A DNA stretch of 64,000 bases from AP-15 sp963788085. Lineage in GTDB: Bacteria > Pseudomonadota > Alphaproteobacteria > ATCC43930 > CGMCC-115725. The notes under the pieces are model-generated. The model had not been told where the DNA came from and made no database searches. It saw nothing but the letters and a program-made list of their open reading frames with translations. The DNA is taken from assembly GCA_963788085.1 (NCBI GenBank), contig CAWBFS010000009.1, positions 236,326 to 300,325 of the forward strand, given 5' to 3'. The position numbers and the translations under genes are program-made. Positions 10,302 to 20,407 of the stretch are shown piece after piece (position 1 is the first letter of the stretch; every line of letters starts with the position of its first letter).

Positions 10302-10615
10302 CGAGCGCCGCGCCGACGCGATCAGCGCGACGCTCGTCTGTTCAAGGTTGGCTGAGCCGTTCTACGAGCCGAGCGAGCTGGCGCTCGCTCGGTAGACAAG
10401 TGGTGCGGTTTGGAGCTCCACTCAATCGGCCGTCGGTCGGGCGCTGCGCTACGCTGGCGCTCCGCGCCCGCCCGCCGCCCGACCCAGCCACCGAGGAGTG
10501 ACATTTCTAAATGGCAGAAAGAGTGACATCTGTATTTGGTGGACACAAAACCTAAATTGTAATTGAGGGGTCACCTACGAGATGTAGATTGCGCTGCGGC
10601 GCTATTTCAACGCAC
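10302..10615. other. intergenic region with a mobile-element end remnant
   Basis: No gene is seen. Positions 10496-10514 and 10521-10539 are two direct copies of a GAGTGACATnTnTA-type unit, the kind of spaced direct repeat found at the ends of IS21-like elements, so this is probably the terminus of a lost insertion sequence. The remaining GC-rich stretch holds nothing I recognise. Confidence 0.35.
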
Positions 10616-10831
10616 ATGAAAACTGAGACACAAAAACCGGAAGACCTGGCGAGCCTCTCCCGCCGCGCCTTCGCCGAGTACGGCGCGCGGGCGCTGTGGA
10701 ACAAGCGCGAGCTCGAGACGCCGACCCCGGCCGATGCTCTGGTCGTCGCGCGCGCCTTGCGCATGGAGGGCAACCGCGAAGCCCGGCGGCTGGCGGAACA
10801 GATCGAGTGGGCCTGCCGTGCCCCTCTCTAG
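10616..10831 (+). CDS. small protein upstream of AbiEii-like nucleotidyltransferase (possible antitoxin partner)
   Basis: 71 residues from ATG 10616 (MKTETQKPEDLASLSRRAFA). The protein is charged and helical, with no membrane segment. The end REARRLAEQIEWACRAPL overlaps the start of the nucleotidyltransferase gene by 14 bases, the arrangement expected of a coupled two-gene unit. Small helical proteins in this position are common before AbiEii/MNT-type genes. A neutralising or co-factor role is inference from position only. Confidence 0.5.
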   Translation: MKTETQKPEDLASLSRRAFAEYGARALWNKRELETPTPADALVVARALRMEGNREARRLAEQIEWACRAPL

Positions 10832-11631
10832 GATTCAAACCGACATTCTGCGCCTGCTCGCCGCGCACCGCGATCCGGAAAGCGATGTCGCCGGGCCGCG
10901 CCGTTGAACCGCGACGCGCCGCGCATTTCCGACGACATAGACCTGTTTCACGACCGCGAGGAGCGGGTTGCGGCGGCGGCTTTAGAGGACACGCTCGCAG
11001 CGGCAGGCTATGGCGTTGCGTGGCTTCGGCAATTGCCACTGATGTATACCGCCGAGGTGACGCGAGACGACGCCAGCAGCCGGCTCGAATGGGCGGCCGA
11101 CAGCGATTACCGGTTTTTCTCGACTCTGCCGGATAAGTCGTTCGGCTATGTGCTGCATCCGGTCGACCTGGCGATGAACAAGGTCATGGACGCCGCCGGA
11201 CGGCGCGAACTGCGCGACATCGTCGACCTCGTAACCGTTCATCAACCATCCTGCCGCTCGGTGCGGTGATCTGGGCGGCGGTCGAAAAATCACCGGGCTT
11301 CACGCTGGAAGGACTGGTTGCCGAAATCCGGCGCAACGCCAATTATCCCGCCGCCGAGTGGCGCGCTTTAAAAAGCAGCGAGCCACTCGACCCGAAAGTG
11401 ATCACGGAGCGGCTACGCGCGGCCCTCGTCGAAGCCGAGGCCTTTATCGCCCGGATGCCCACGGACAAAATGGGCCTGCTGTTTTTGCAAGCAGGTCGAG
11501 TTGTCCAGCCCGACCCCGATCGCTTGAACGACTATCAAACGCATGCTGGACAGCGGCGGGGCCAATGGCCGGGCAGTCCCGAAATCACTGCGGCCATGTT
11601 CGAACGCTACAACAAGGAACGAGGCCCATAG
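10818..11631 (+). pseudogene. AbiEii/AbiGii-like nucleotidyltransferase, two frameshifts
   Basis: Starting at GTG 10818 (VPLSRIQTDILRLLAAHRDP), the protein reads through one-base shifts near 10897 and 11245. The nucleotidyltransferase core RISDDIDLFHDRE carries the paired acidic residues of the DNA polymerase beta-like superfamily. The C-terminal helical region is in the third frame, ending at 11631. Relatives are the toxin half of type IV AbiE-like systems or minimal nucleotidyltransferases in toxin-antitoxin pairs. If the shifts are real the toxin is dead; if they are assembly errors this is an intact pair with the gene at 10616. Confidence 0.6.
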
Positions 11632-11651
11632 CAGTAAGCGAGATATCTCGA

Positions 11652-12068
11652 TTATTTTTGCCAAACGAAATCATAATTACAGGAATTGCTGGTCTGGCGT
11701 GCGCGTACCGTGCCGGCGCGGTCGATCGTGCCGCTGAGGGTTATTACGATTGGCTGGGATTGGCCGGGCCCGGAGGCTTGCATCGCCAGCTCGCCCTGCG
11801 GCCCGACCGTTCCTACGAGCGGGTAGCCTGTGGCGCTCTTATACCGCGCCTGGCCCTGCACGATGGTGAGCGGCCCCGGTCTGCGGTCCGGGCATTGGCC
11901 CACCTGCGCTTTCCTCGTCATGAAGGTTTGATTGACTCTCGCCGAAGAAACCAACCGGTAGGTCCCGTCAAATGCCGCTCCGGTCGAAGGCGGCGGAGTT
12001 TGCGCATTCGCGGCCGCCAGCGAGGCGACAAATGCGACTATCCCAACTAATCCAATGCGCGTCCGCAT
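11652..12068 (-). CDS. small exported protein of unknown function
   Basis: 138 residues from ATG 12068. A signal peptide is clear (MRTRIGLVGIVAFVASLAAA, cleavage after NAQ). The mature part FDGTYRLVSSARVNQTF, GPLTIVQGQARYKS and SGTIDRAGTVRARQ reads as a small beta-rich periplasmic domain, seen in several alphaproteobacterial secreted proteins, with one Cys pair (VGQCPDRR, SNSCNYDF). The longer open frame to 12110 adds an Arg/Cys-rich lead that spoils the signal peptide. Function unknown. Confidence 0.65.
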   Translation of the reverse strand: MRTRIGLVGIVAFVASLAAANAQTPPPSTGAAFDGTYRLVSSARVNQTFMTRKAQVGQCPDRRPGPLTIVQGQARYKSATGYPLVGTVGPQGELAMQASGPGQSQPIVITLSGTIDRAGTVRARQTSNSCNYDFVWQK

Positions 12069-12095
12069 GAACCTGTCCTCCCGTCGGCACCGACA

Positions 12096-12235
12096 CCCCT
12101 CACCCACCAAGCGCTGGCGCGCTCGGTCCCCCCTCTCCCGCGGGGCGGGAGAGGGGCTCTACGGTTGTGGCTTATAGCCTCTCTCCCGCCCAAGCGGGAG
12201 AGAGTGGCGAGCTTAGCGAGAGCTGGGTGAGGGTG
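12096..12235. repeat. MITE-like inverted repeat of nested palindromes
   Basis: An imperfect inverted repeat of about 140 bases has outer arms CCCCTCACCCA and TGGGTGAGGG. Inside lie two inner palindromes built on CTCTCCCGC/GCGGGAGAG (12137-12156 and 12180-12204). Such elements are scattered between genes in many alphaproteobacteria. It lies between two minus-strand genes and could fold into a terminator-like structure. Confidence 0.6.
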
Positions 12236-12261
12236 ATTACGACATCCCGACGGAGTGCGAC

Positions 12262-13158
12262 TCAGCGATTGCGGTTGGGCAGGTTTTCGGCGCGCTCCGA
12301 TCCCTCCTTGTCGACATCGACTTTGGTTTCTCGCACCGTGTCGCGCACGGTCTCGGTGCGCTCGTCCGCCTCCTTGCGGACGACGACATCTTCCACTCGG
12401 CGCGCCTGCTTTGAGACGACCGGCTCTTCGTGCCGCTCGATGACCTCGTATTCGCGCTCCTGCGGCAGTTCGGCACCACTTACCGTCCGCTCGCCGGCTA
12501 CCGGGCGGTGTTCGATGATGACCCTTTCGTCGCGCAGAGTGACAGCCTCCTCGACCGGCCGTTCGACAACGTAGGTCCGGATGCGGTAACGGCGCTCGCT
12601 TGCGCGCTTGCCTACTTCCAGCTCTTCCTTCACCACCGGTATGACTTGATCCCGTTCACTGCTCACTCCCCTATCAGCGCCGGCCGGAGGCGTCGCTCCC
12701 GTGAGCGGAGATTGAGGGGTCACAGCCGGCGAGACCGCAGCCATGGACATTGCACGCGCTTCGGCCATGTCGCTGCCCATCGTCGGAGGTTCGCGCCCGG
12801 CTATGCCGGTTTCCGGCATCGGGGCTTCAGAGCCATGATCGAAATCGATCGGGTCGAATTCCTCGAGCACGTCGGAAATCCGGCCGCGTTCGGCTTCGTC
12901 GCGGACGAGGACCGACAGAGCTGTCCGGCCGCCGCGCAAATTCGTATCATACCAGCTGCGATCGTGCTCTGGAATGTTGTCGCCAAACAGCCAATCCCAG
13001 AATCCGCCGCGGTGTTCGCCCTGCAAGCCGCGCTCCGTGCCCAAATCAGCACTGAGCCGGATATCCGTTGCCGGGATGCCGAGCTGCATCAACCGATCGC
13101 GCGCCCGTTCAGCATGCGCGCGCGATTCATAGACTGCGACAAGAGAATGCCCGTTCAT
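12262..13158 (-). CDS. DUF2382-domain stress-response protein
   Basis: 298 residues. The N-terminal 100 residues (MNGHSLVAVYESRAHAERAR) are a general-stress-protein-17M-like domain with an alternating alpha/beta pattern. A Pro/Ala-rich linker follows at about 115-165. The C-terminal 130 residues carry the DUF2382 (YsnF/AvaK) signature VIPVVKEELEVGKRASERR and the repeated charged EERVI/HRPV-type strands. DUF2382 proteins are associated with stress tolerance and photosynthetic reaction-centre or PRC-barrel domains; the precise role is unknown. No membrane segment. Confidence 0.8.
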   Translation of the reverse strand: MNGHSLVAVYESRAHAERARDRLMQLGIPATDIRLSADLGTERGLQGEHRGGFWDWLFGDNIPEHDRSWYDTNLRGGRTALSVLVRDEAERGRISDVLEEFDPIDFDHGSEAPMPETGIAGREPPTMGSDMAEARAMSMAAVSPAVTPQSPLTGATPPAGADRGVSSERDQVIPVVKEELEVGKRASERRYRIRTYVVERPVEEAVTLRDERVIIEHRPVAGERTVSGAELPQEREYEVIERHEEPVVSKQARRVEDVVVRKEADERTETVRDTVRETKVDVDKEGSERAENLPNRNR

Positions 13159-13434
13159 ATCTTGACTCCGCTAGAGGAAAGTACCCTTGCAAACAGGCTT
13201 CGATTGGACGCGTTCCGATCAAACGCATCTGGCGACTCTGAAAAGAAGGGAGAACGTGGTAATTAACGGCAACAACGTCTGGGGCATATATCATCGCAAC
13301 GAATTTCCACATCAACTATCCCTAAACCGAGTGCAGCAACTGTAATATAATCGCTACAGCTGATATGCGCTCTCGCGTTGGCTGTATTGCCGGGTCTGGC
13401 GCAACTCGGTGCGGCGGCATAAGTCAGCCGCATA

Positions 13435-14880
13435 ATGAAGACGGCGGAAGACGGACTCCCGCTCCCACTCAGATACTGGGCGATCCTTAACCTTGCGGTC
13501 GGGATGGCGCTGTCGGTGCTCGACAGCGCGATCGCGAATATCGCATTGCCGGCGATCGCAAAGGAAATCCACGCCAGCGCCGCCGATTCGATCTGGGTCA
13601 TCAACGCCTACCAGCTGGCGGTCGTCATCTCGCTGCTGCCGTTCGCGTCACTCGGCGACATCTTCGGCTATCGCCGCATCTACATGATCGGCCTCGTGGT
13701 GTTCACCGGCGCCGCGCTCGTCAGTGCTCTGTCGCACTCGTTGGCGATGCTGACCCTGGGCCGCGCGCTGCAGGGGCTGGGCGCCGCCGGCATGATGAGC
13801 GTCAATACGGCTCTGGTGCGCTTCACCTATCCGCGGCGGCAGCTGGGCCGCGGCATCGCAATGGTTTCGGTCGTCGTCTCGATATCGTCGGCCGCGGGCC
13901 CGAGCGTCGCCGCGGCGATCCTCGCGGTCGCGTCGTGGCCCTGGCTCTTCGCGATAAATGTCCCGATCGGTCTCGTTGCGCTCGCGATGTCGTGGCGCCT
14001 GCTGCCGACGACGCCGCCCTCCGACCATCGCTTCGACCTGGCGAGCGCGGTATTGAGCGCAATTGCCTTTGCGTTTCTGATCAGCGGGATCAACGGCATC
14101 GGCCACCACCACCCCGCTCTCCTCGTGCTGAGCGAACTGGCCGGCGCCCTCCTCGTCGGCTATGTCCTGGTGCGCCGGCAAAACTCCCTGGCCATGCCGC
14201 TGCTGCCCGTCGATCTCTTCAAGCGGCCAGTGTTCGCTCTGTCGGTCGCGACGTCGGTTTGCGCGTTCGTCGCGCAAGGGATCGTGTTTGTCGCGCTGCC
14301 TTTTTACTTCCAGGACGTGATCGGGCGCTCGCAGGTCGAAACCGGGCTCTTGATCACGCCGTGGCCGGTGACGGTCGCGATCATCGCGCCGATCGCCGGC
14401 CGGCTGGCCGACCGCTATCCTGCCGGAATTCTCGGCGGCATCGGGCTCGGCGTGCTGAGCCTCGGCTTTCTTCTGCTGGCATTGCTCCCGGCTCAACCAG
14501 GCGATGCGAGCATCATCTGGCGAATCGTCGTCTGCGGATTCGGGTTCGGGTTTTTCCAATCGCCGAACAACCGCGCCATTGTCAGCAGCGCGCCGCGCGA
14601 ACGCAGCGGCGGCGCCGGCGCGATTCAAGCGACCGCCAGACTGCTCGGCCAGACGATCGGCGCCGCTCTGGTCGCACTGGTCTTTGGCTACGCCGGACCG
14701 GGCGGCGGCACCAGCCCGACCACGGCCATCCTGATCGCCGCCGGCTTTTCCGCGCTTGCCGCGCTCGCCAGCCTCACCCGACTGCTCAATTTCGTGCGCA
14801 TGCCGCGACGTGCGTCCGTCCGTGATTCCAGCATGCCGAAACCCAACCGCGATCAAGTTCCGGTGCGCGCGCCGCCGTAA
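13435..14880 (+). CDS. MFS transporter, DHA2 (14-TM) drug:H+ antiporter type
   Basis: 481 residues, intact, with about 14 hydrophobic segments. Motif C-like features and the conserved LDSAIANIALPAIAKEIH start, the WVINAYQLAVVISLLPFASL second helix and GDIFGYRRIYMIGL (motif A between TM2 and TM3) identify a DHA2-family drug/proton antiporter of the SmvA/QacA type. Located in the inner membrane. The substrate is not predictable. It stands alone between the DUF2382 gene and the DUF1800 gene. Confidence 0.85.
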   Translation: MKTAEDGLPLPLRYWAILNLAVGMALSVLDSAIANIALPAIAKEIHASAADSIWVINAYQLAVVISLLPFASLGDIFGYRRIYMIGLVVFTGAALVSALSHSLAMLTLGRALQGLGAAGMMSVNTALVRFTYPRRQLGRGIAMVSVVVSISSAAGPSVAAAILAVASWPWLFAINVPIGLVALAMSWRLLPTTPPSDHRFDLASAVLSAIAFAFLISGINGIGHHHPALLVLSELAGALLVGYVLVRRQNSLAMPLLPVDLFKRPVFALSVATSVCAFVAQGIVFVALPFYFQDVIGRSQVETGLLITPWPVTVAIIAPIAGRLADRYPAGILGGIGLGVLSLGFLLLALLPAQPGDASIIWRIVVCGFGFGFFQSPNNRAIVSSAPRERSGGAGAIQATARLLGQTIGAALVALVFGYAGPGGGTSPTTAILIAAGFSALAALASLTRLLNFVRMPRRASVRDSSMPKPNRDQVPVRAPP

Positions 14881-14983
14881 ATCGAACCGGCCCTTGACGA
14901 TGCCGGAACCGCTCGTCGGCTTGCGCCAGGGCCGAGTTTGATTATCCTGCAGCCGCCTGCAATCGGGGATGGGGCGGGACCCG

Positions 14984-16462
14984 ATGAGTAACGGGGCGCG
15001 TGGGCGATCGCGCTTTTACCGGTTCTTCGCTGCGGCGGCGGGCTGCTGATTGCTTTGCCGTCGTTACTGGCGCTCGGCGCCGAGCCGGTCTCGGATCAGA
15101 CGGTCGTCCATCTCCTGAACCGGCTCGCCTTCGGCCCGACCCTCGAAGAGGTTAGGCACGTCAAGACGATCGGGGCGGAGCGCTATATCGCCGAGCAGCT
15201 CGACCCCGAACTCCATCCCGGAGCCAGTCGAGCTGCGATGGCGTCTCGCCCAGCTCGACACCTTAAAGCTCGACCCGGTGCAACTGCGCCAGCTTTACGG
15301 GCCATTGCGAAGTTTGCGTGGGTTCAAGCCCAATCCGGAGCTGGAGAAAGCGCAGCGCGAACGGGTGCAGATCATCCTGCGGGACGCCGGCGAAGCGCGC
15401 CTCCTCAGAGCCCTGCTGAGCCCGCGGCAATTGCACGAGGTCATGGTCGATTTCTGGTTCAACCATTTCAATGTGTTCTCCGGCAAGGGACTGGATGATG
15501 TGTGGATCGGCAATTACGAGCAGCGGGCGATCCGCCCCTTCGTGCTGGGCCGCTTCCGGGATCTGCTGTTCGCCACGACAAAGCATCCGGCGATGCTGGT
15601 CTATCTCGACAACGCGCTCAGCACCGCTCCGGGCAGCCCCGGCGCCCGCGGCAGACAGAAGGGACTGAACGAGAATTTCGCGCGCGAGGTCATGGAGCTG
15701 CACACGCTCGGCGCCGATGGCGGGTACACGCAGGAGGACGTCGTCACCTTGGCCCGGGTCTTGACTGGGTGGGGAGTCAATCAGCCTAATGCCCGCTTCT
15801 TTCCCGAACACGCCGCGGTCTTCGAAGGCGCGCGCCACGATTACAGTCCAAAAGTTTTCCTCGGCCATCCGTTGACGTCGCGCGGCAAGGCGGAGGGTGA
15901 GGAGGCGCTCGACATCCTGGCGCACAGCCCGGCAACGGCCCATCACATCGCGTTCGAGCTGGCGCAGTATTTTGTCGCGGACGAGCCGCCCCAAACTTTG
16001 GTCGAGCGGCTCGCGGCACGCTTCCTCGAGACGGACGGCAATATACGGGAGGTGCTGCGGACGCTTTTCGCCAGCAGCGAATTCTGGGACAGCAGGGGCG
16101 CGAAATATAAGACGCCCTACCAATTCGTGATCTCGGCAGTGCGCGCCGCGGGAGTGTCACCCGCAAATGTCCGGCCGCTGCTCGGCGCCATGGACCAGCT
16201 CGGGATGCCCCTCTTCGGCTGCCTCACGCCGGACGGGTACAAAAACACCCAAGACGCCTGGCTCAGCCCCGACGCAACGACCCGCCGCATCAGCTTTGCG
16301 ACCGCGTTGGTCCGAGGCAGCCCAGGCGCGGCCGATGATGCGCATCTCGAAGCGATCTTCGGCTCGACATTGAGCGAGGGCACCCGCGCAGTCATCAATG
16401 AATCGCCCAAAGGGCTGCGCGCCGCGCTGATCCTCGGCAGTCCCGACTTTATGCGTCGATAG
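14984..16462 (+). pseudogene. DUF1800 family protein, two frameshifts
   Basis: The start ATG 14984 opens a signal-like peptide (RFYRFFAAAAG). Shifts near 15045 and 15230 are needed to join it to VVHLLNRLAFGPTLEEV and to the long remaining frame from 15278. That frame contains the DUF1800 hallmarks HEVMVDFWFNHFNVFSGKG, ENFAREVMELHTLG, GGYTQEDV and LTGWGV. DUF1800 proteins are exported, always sit next to a DUF1501 gene, and have no settled function. The DUF1501 partner begins eight bases downstream. Confidence 0.75.
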
Positions 16463-16470
16463 GAGGACCG

Positions 16471-17692
16471 ATGCACCGGCGTGATTTCATCAAGGGATCG
16501 GCTGCGGCCCCCTTCTGCTTCGGCCCCGATGCCTGGGCGGCAGTGTCCGATGAGGTCCCGAGGCGCCTGATTGTCATTCTGCTGCGCGGCGCCGTGGACG
16601 GGCTCAATGTCGCGATCCCCTACGCCGACGGGGCCTATTACCAAGAGCGCCAATCGATCGCGATCGCACCGCCGGGCAAGCCGGACGGGGCATTGGCCCT
16701 CGACGGGCATTTCGGGTTGCACCCGGCCCTCGCAAGCCTGATGCCGCTATGGACCGAGCGCCGGCTCGCCTTTGTCCACGCCGCGGGTTCGCCCGACCCG
16801 ACGAGATCGCATTTCGACGCGCAGCTCTATATTGAAAACGGCACCCCGGGGCAGGACACCACCCGCGACGGCTGGATGAACCGCCTGTTGCTGGCGCTCC
16901 CCGGCCCGCGCGGCGCGACCGACGCGATCAGCATCGGCCCGACCGTGCCGCGCATCCTGGCCGGCAAGGCGCCCGTCGCGACTCTGCCGCTGGGCCCCAA
17001 CGGCGCCCGGCCGCTGCCGATCGATCAGCCGGAAATCGCCAGCGCCTTCGATCGGCTCTATTCCGGCAATGACGACCTCGCCAGATCGTATCGCGAAGGC
17101 CGGACGGCGCGCGCGGAATTGATCAGCGCCTTGAGCAAGGAGCGGCAGATTGCCGACAACGGCGCGCCGCCGCCGAGCCGGCTTTCCCGGCCAGGCGGCC
17201 CGGCTGGCGCTGCTGATCCGCCATCACCCTGGCGTCCGCGTTGCGGCAATCGGGCTCGGAGGTTGGGACACCCACATCAACCAGGGCAACCACAACGGGC
17301 AACTGGCCGATCATCTGCGCCCGCTCGGCGAGGGTCTCGCCGCCTTTGCCCGCGGATCGGGCGAGGCTTGGCACGACACCGTCGTCGTCGTCCTGTCGGA
17401 ATTCGGCCGCACCTTTCGGGAGAACGGCAACCGGGGCACCGATCACGGCCACGGCAACGTCATCTGGGTGATGGGCGGCGCCGTCAATGGCGGCCGGGTT
17501 TACGGCGATTGGCCCGGTCTCGCCCCGGCGCAGCTCTACCAGCGGCGCGATCTCGCCGTCACCACCGACTTTCGCACCGTGCTGGCGGCGATCCTCGAGC
17601 GCCACATGCGTCTCGCCGACCGCCAGCTCGAGGCGGTGCTGCCGGGCGCCCCGCCGGCGTCGCAAGATTTGGCAAAGATAATTTCGGCATGA
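16471..17692 (+). pseudogene. DUF1501 family exported protein, one frameshift
   Basis: Begins MHRRDFIKGSAAAPFC, a twin-arginine-type signal, as is usual for DUF1501 proteins. A single shift near 17170 moves from the frame ending SALSKERQIADNGAPP to the frame carrying AAIGLGGWDTHINQ, VVVLSEFGRTFRENG and TDHGHGNVIWVMGG, the conserved sulfatase-like C-terminal blocks of DUF1501. Restored length is about 407 residues. It forms an operon with the DUF1800 gene. Substrate and role unknown. Confidence 0.75.
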
Positions 17693-17702
17693 GTTGAGCT
17701 AT

Positions 17703-17806
17703 CCTCCCGCTGCTCCTCGTCTTTCCCGCGAAAGCGGGAATCCGGGGGCTGCAAGGCCGCAGCGGTTGCCCCTGGACCCCCGCTTTCGCGGGGGCGACGA
17801 TAAGCG
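17703..17806. repeat. intergenic inverted repeat with CCCGCGAAAGCGGG palindromes
   Basis: Two arms, each containing its own palindrome (CCCGCGAAAGCGGG near 17727 and CCCCCGCTTTCGCGGGGG near 17777-17794), are arranged as an imperfect inverted repeat around a GC-rich loop. This is a common non-coding repeat type in alphaproteobacterial genomes. It follows the DUF1501 stop and may double as a terminator. Confidence 0.6.
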
Positions 17807-17896
17807 GTTGTGAAGACTGGATTGGAGGAAGAGTGAGGAAGACCGCGACTGCAACCGCGGCAGCATCTCGCGCTGCGGATCAGCTGCGGGCTCGCC

Positions 17897-19119
17897 GTGA
17901 CGGATACCTCAGTCCACGCTGCGCCCAGGGCGTGGCTTTTCGGCGAAGCCGATTTTCGCCGGCTGTGGCTCGTCGGGGTCGTGGTTTTCGCGGTACGCTG
18001 GCTGGAGATGCTGGCGGTCGCCGTCTTCGCTTATCAGCGCACCGGCTCGCCGTTCATCGTCGCGTTGCTGACGATGCTGCGCATGCTGCCGATGGCGCTG
18101 TTCGGCGCCATCGTCGGCGCCTTGGCCGAGCGGCTTCGAGCGGCGCACCGCGCTGATCGTCGTCGTCATTTCGATGCTGCTGACGCTCGCTCGTCCTGGC
18201 GCTCCTCGCCTGGAGCGACACGCTCGAAGTCTGGCATGTCGCGCTCGCCAGCTTTGTCAACGGCATTGCCTGGACGACCGACAACCCGGTCCGCCGTACG
18301 ATGATCGGCGAGGTCGTCGGACCGGACCGGATGAGCGCGGCGATGTCGCTCGATGTCGGCGCCAACAACGCGAGCCGCATGCTCGGCCCGACCCTCGGCG
18401 GGGTGTTGCTCGCGACATTCGGGATCGGCGGCGCCTTTGCGGTCAGCGTCGCCTGCTACGTCGTCGCGGTCGCCGCTGCGATGCGGATCCATCATCGCAA
18501 CAGCGTGCGGCCCATCGGCGTCGCGAGCATTCTCGAGCGCATGCTCGAAGGGTTCATGCTCGTCCGGCGTGACCGGCGCCTGATCGGGACCCTGGTCGTC
18601 ACCGTCATCTACAACACCTTCGGCTGGCCGTTCACCAGCATGATCCCGGTGATCGGCCAGGATAATCTGGGTCTCGGCGCCGCCGGCATCGGTCTCCTCG
18701 CCAGCATGGACGGGGTCGGCGCGTTCTGCGGCGCCGTCGTGATCGCCCTCTTCGCCAAGCCGGCGATATTCGCCCGCCTCTATATCGGCGGCGTCTTCGT
18801 CTATCTGCTGATGCTGCCGGTTTTCGCGTTGGCGCCCGATCCGCTGCTCGCCGGCACGGTGCTTCTGGTGACGGGTTTCGCCAATGCCGGTTTCAGCATC
18901 ATGCAGGCGACGCTCGTCTACCTCGCGGCGCCGCCGGAGATGCGCAGCCGCATCTACGGCGTGCTTTCGGTCTGCATCGGGATCGGGATGATCGGCTTTA
19001 TCCATCTCGGGCTGCTGGCCAGCCTCGTCGGCGCTTCTTGGGCCACGGCGATGATCGGCGCCGAGGGCATTGCGGCAATGCTCTTGACCCGGCGCTGGTG
19101 GCGCGCCATCGCCCCGTAA
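17897..19119 (+). pseudogene. MFS transporter, two frameshifts
   Basis: GTG 17897 starts MTDTSVHAAPRAWLFGEADF. Hydrophobic helices continue to ALFGAIVGALAER, where a one-base shift (near 18138) is needed to reach FERRTALIVVVISML. A second shift near 18192 continues to LVLALLAWSDTLEVWHVALA and then to the long frame from 18301. Restored, it is about 407 residues with 11-12 helices, similar to MFS permeases of the enterobactin-exporter/MdtG-like group. The substrate is unknown. Confidence 0.65.
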
Positions 19120-19198
19120 GCGAAGGTGGGTTGCAGGAAATCGTCGCTTAACCCCCCGCGCCCGATGTATTTTGAGCGGCGAATTTTTGGAGAAGAAA

Positions 19199-20407
19199 AT
19201 GTCGTCGCCCTTGCTGGACCTGCCCCGCGTCGAGACACGCGACGTCGACTACGTGGAACGTGCGCGCCGCCTCGCGCCGATGCTCAAGGAGGCCGCAGAC
19301 GAAATCGAGGCGCGGCGCGAGTTGCCGGAGCGGGTTGTCGAGGCATTGATCGAGGGCGGCTTCTTCAAATTGCTGATCCCGCGCTCGCTCGGCGGCGCCG
19401 AACTCCACCCGCTGACATACGTGCAGGTGCTCGAGGAGATCGGCAAGGCCGAGCCTTCGACCGCCTGGTGCCTCGGGCAGAATTCCGGCTGCTCGATGTC
19501 GGCGCCCTATCTCGACCCGGCGGTGGCGCGCGAGGTCTTTGGCCCGCCGCGCGGCATCCTCGCCTGGGGGCCGGAGCTGCCGGGCGCCGGCCGCAGTGTC
19601 GCGGTGGAGGGCGGCATCCGGGTCACCGGCCGCTGGGGGTTTGCGACCGGCAGCCGCCACGCCACCTGGCTCGGCGCGCATGTCCCGGTCTTCGAGGAGG
19701 ACGGCACGCCGCGCATGAACCCAAACGGGCGGCAGCATGTCCGCACCGTCCTCTTCCCGAAATCGAGGGCCGAGATCATCGACAACTGGCAGGTCATCGG
19801 GTTGCGCGGCACCGGCAGCGACAGCTACCGGGTCGAGGATCTGTTCGTGCCGCAGAAATACACCTTCTGGCGCGACAACCCGGCCGAGCGGCGCGAGCCC
19901 GGCCTCCTCTACCGGTTCACCAGCGGCATGATCTATGCGATGGGGTTCTCGAACGTGTCGCTCGGCATCGCCCGCGGCGCGCTCGAAGCCTTCATCGAAT
20001 TGGCGCGCGACAAGATCCCGCGCGGCGCCCGCAAGACCCTGCGCGAGAACAACGTGATCCAGTCCGAGGTGGCGCAGTGCGAGGCCAAGCTGCGCTCATC
20101 GCGCGCCTCGATCCACGCGACCCTCGAGGACATGTGGGAGGATGCCGAGCGCGACGGCGAGTTCGCGCCCGAACGGCACTGGCAATTGCGCCTCGCCGCG
20201 ACCTGGGCGATCCAGCAGGCGCGCGACGTCGTCGCGAGCGTCTACAACGCCGCCGGCGCCACCGCGGTCTTCAACGAGAACCCGTTCGAGCGCCGCCTGC
20301 GCGACATCCACGCCGGGACCCAGCAAGGCCAGGGCCGCCCGGTCCATTTCGAAACCGTCGGCCAGATCCTGCTGGGCCTACCGCCGGAAGGACGGATGTT
20401 CCGATAG
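19199..20407 (+). CDS. acyl-CoA dehydrogenase-fold flavoprotein (two-component monooxygenase-like)
   Basis: 402 residues. ATG 19199 has GGAG seven bases upstream; the ORF from 19172 is longer but lacks a binding site. The acyl-CoA dehydrogenase fold is shown by the N-terminal helical domain (GGFFKLLIPRSLGGAELHPL), the beta domain (ILAWGPELPGAG, RVTGRWGFATGSRHATW, WQVIGLRGTGSDSY) and the C-terminal helical bundle with GATAVFNENPFERRLRDIHAGTQQ (in part). It lacks the usual catalytic Glu loop context and looks like the HsaA/HpaB-type flavin-dependent hydroxylase branch. A 204-base copy of its 3' end recurs at 27854-28057. Confidence 0.75.
   Translation: MSSPLLDLPRVETRDVDYVERARRLAPMLKEAADEIEARRELPERVVEALIEGGFFKLLIPRSLGGAELHPLTYVQVLEEIGKAEPSTAWCLGQNSGCSMSAPYLDPAVAREVFGPPRGILAWGPELPGAGRSVAVEGGIRVTGRWGFATGSRHATWLGAHVPVFEEDGTPRMNPNGRQHVRTVLFPKSRAEIIDNWQVIGLRGTGSDSYRVEDLFVPQKYTFWRDNPAERREPGLLYRFTSGMIYAMGFSNVSLGIARGALEAFIELARDKIPRGARKTLRENNVIQSEVAQCEAKLRSSRASIHATLEDMWEDAERDGEFAPERHWQLRLAATWAIQQARDVVASVYNAAGATAVFNENPFERRLRDIHAGTQQGQGRPVHFETVGQILLGLPPEGRMFR

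Noticed and set aside
12430..13266. 278-codon plus-strand frame opposite the DUF2382 gene
   Set aside because: Shadow; the minus-strand product has recognisable DUF2382 motifs.
13648..14856. 402-codon minus-strand frame antisense to the MFS gene
   Set aside because: Arg/Asp/Gly-rich shadow of a GC-rich coding strand; the plus-strand product is an intact transporter.
18166..19005. 279-codon minus-strand frame
   Set aside because: Shadow of the frameshifted MFS gene; its composition (repetitive Asp, Arg, Glu) is not that of a folded protein.
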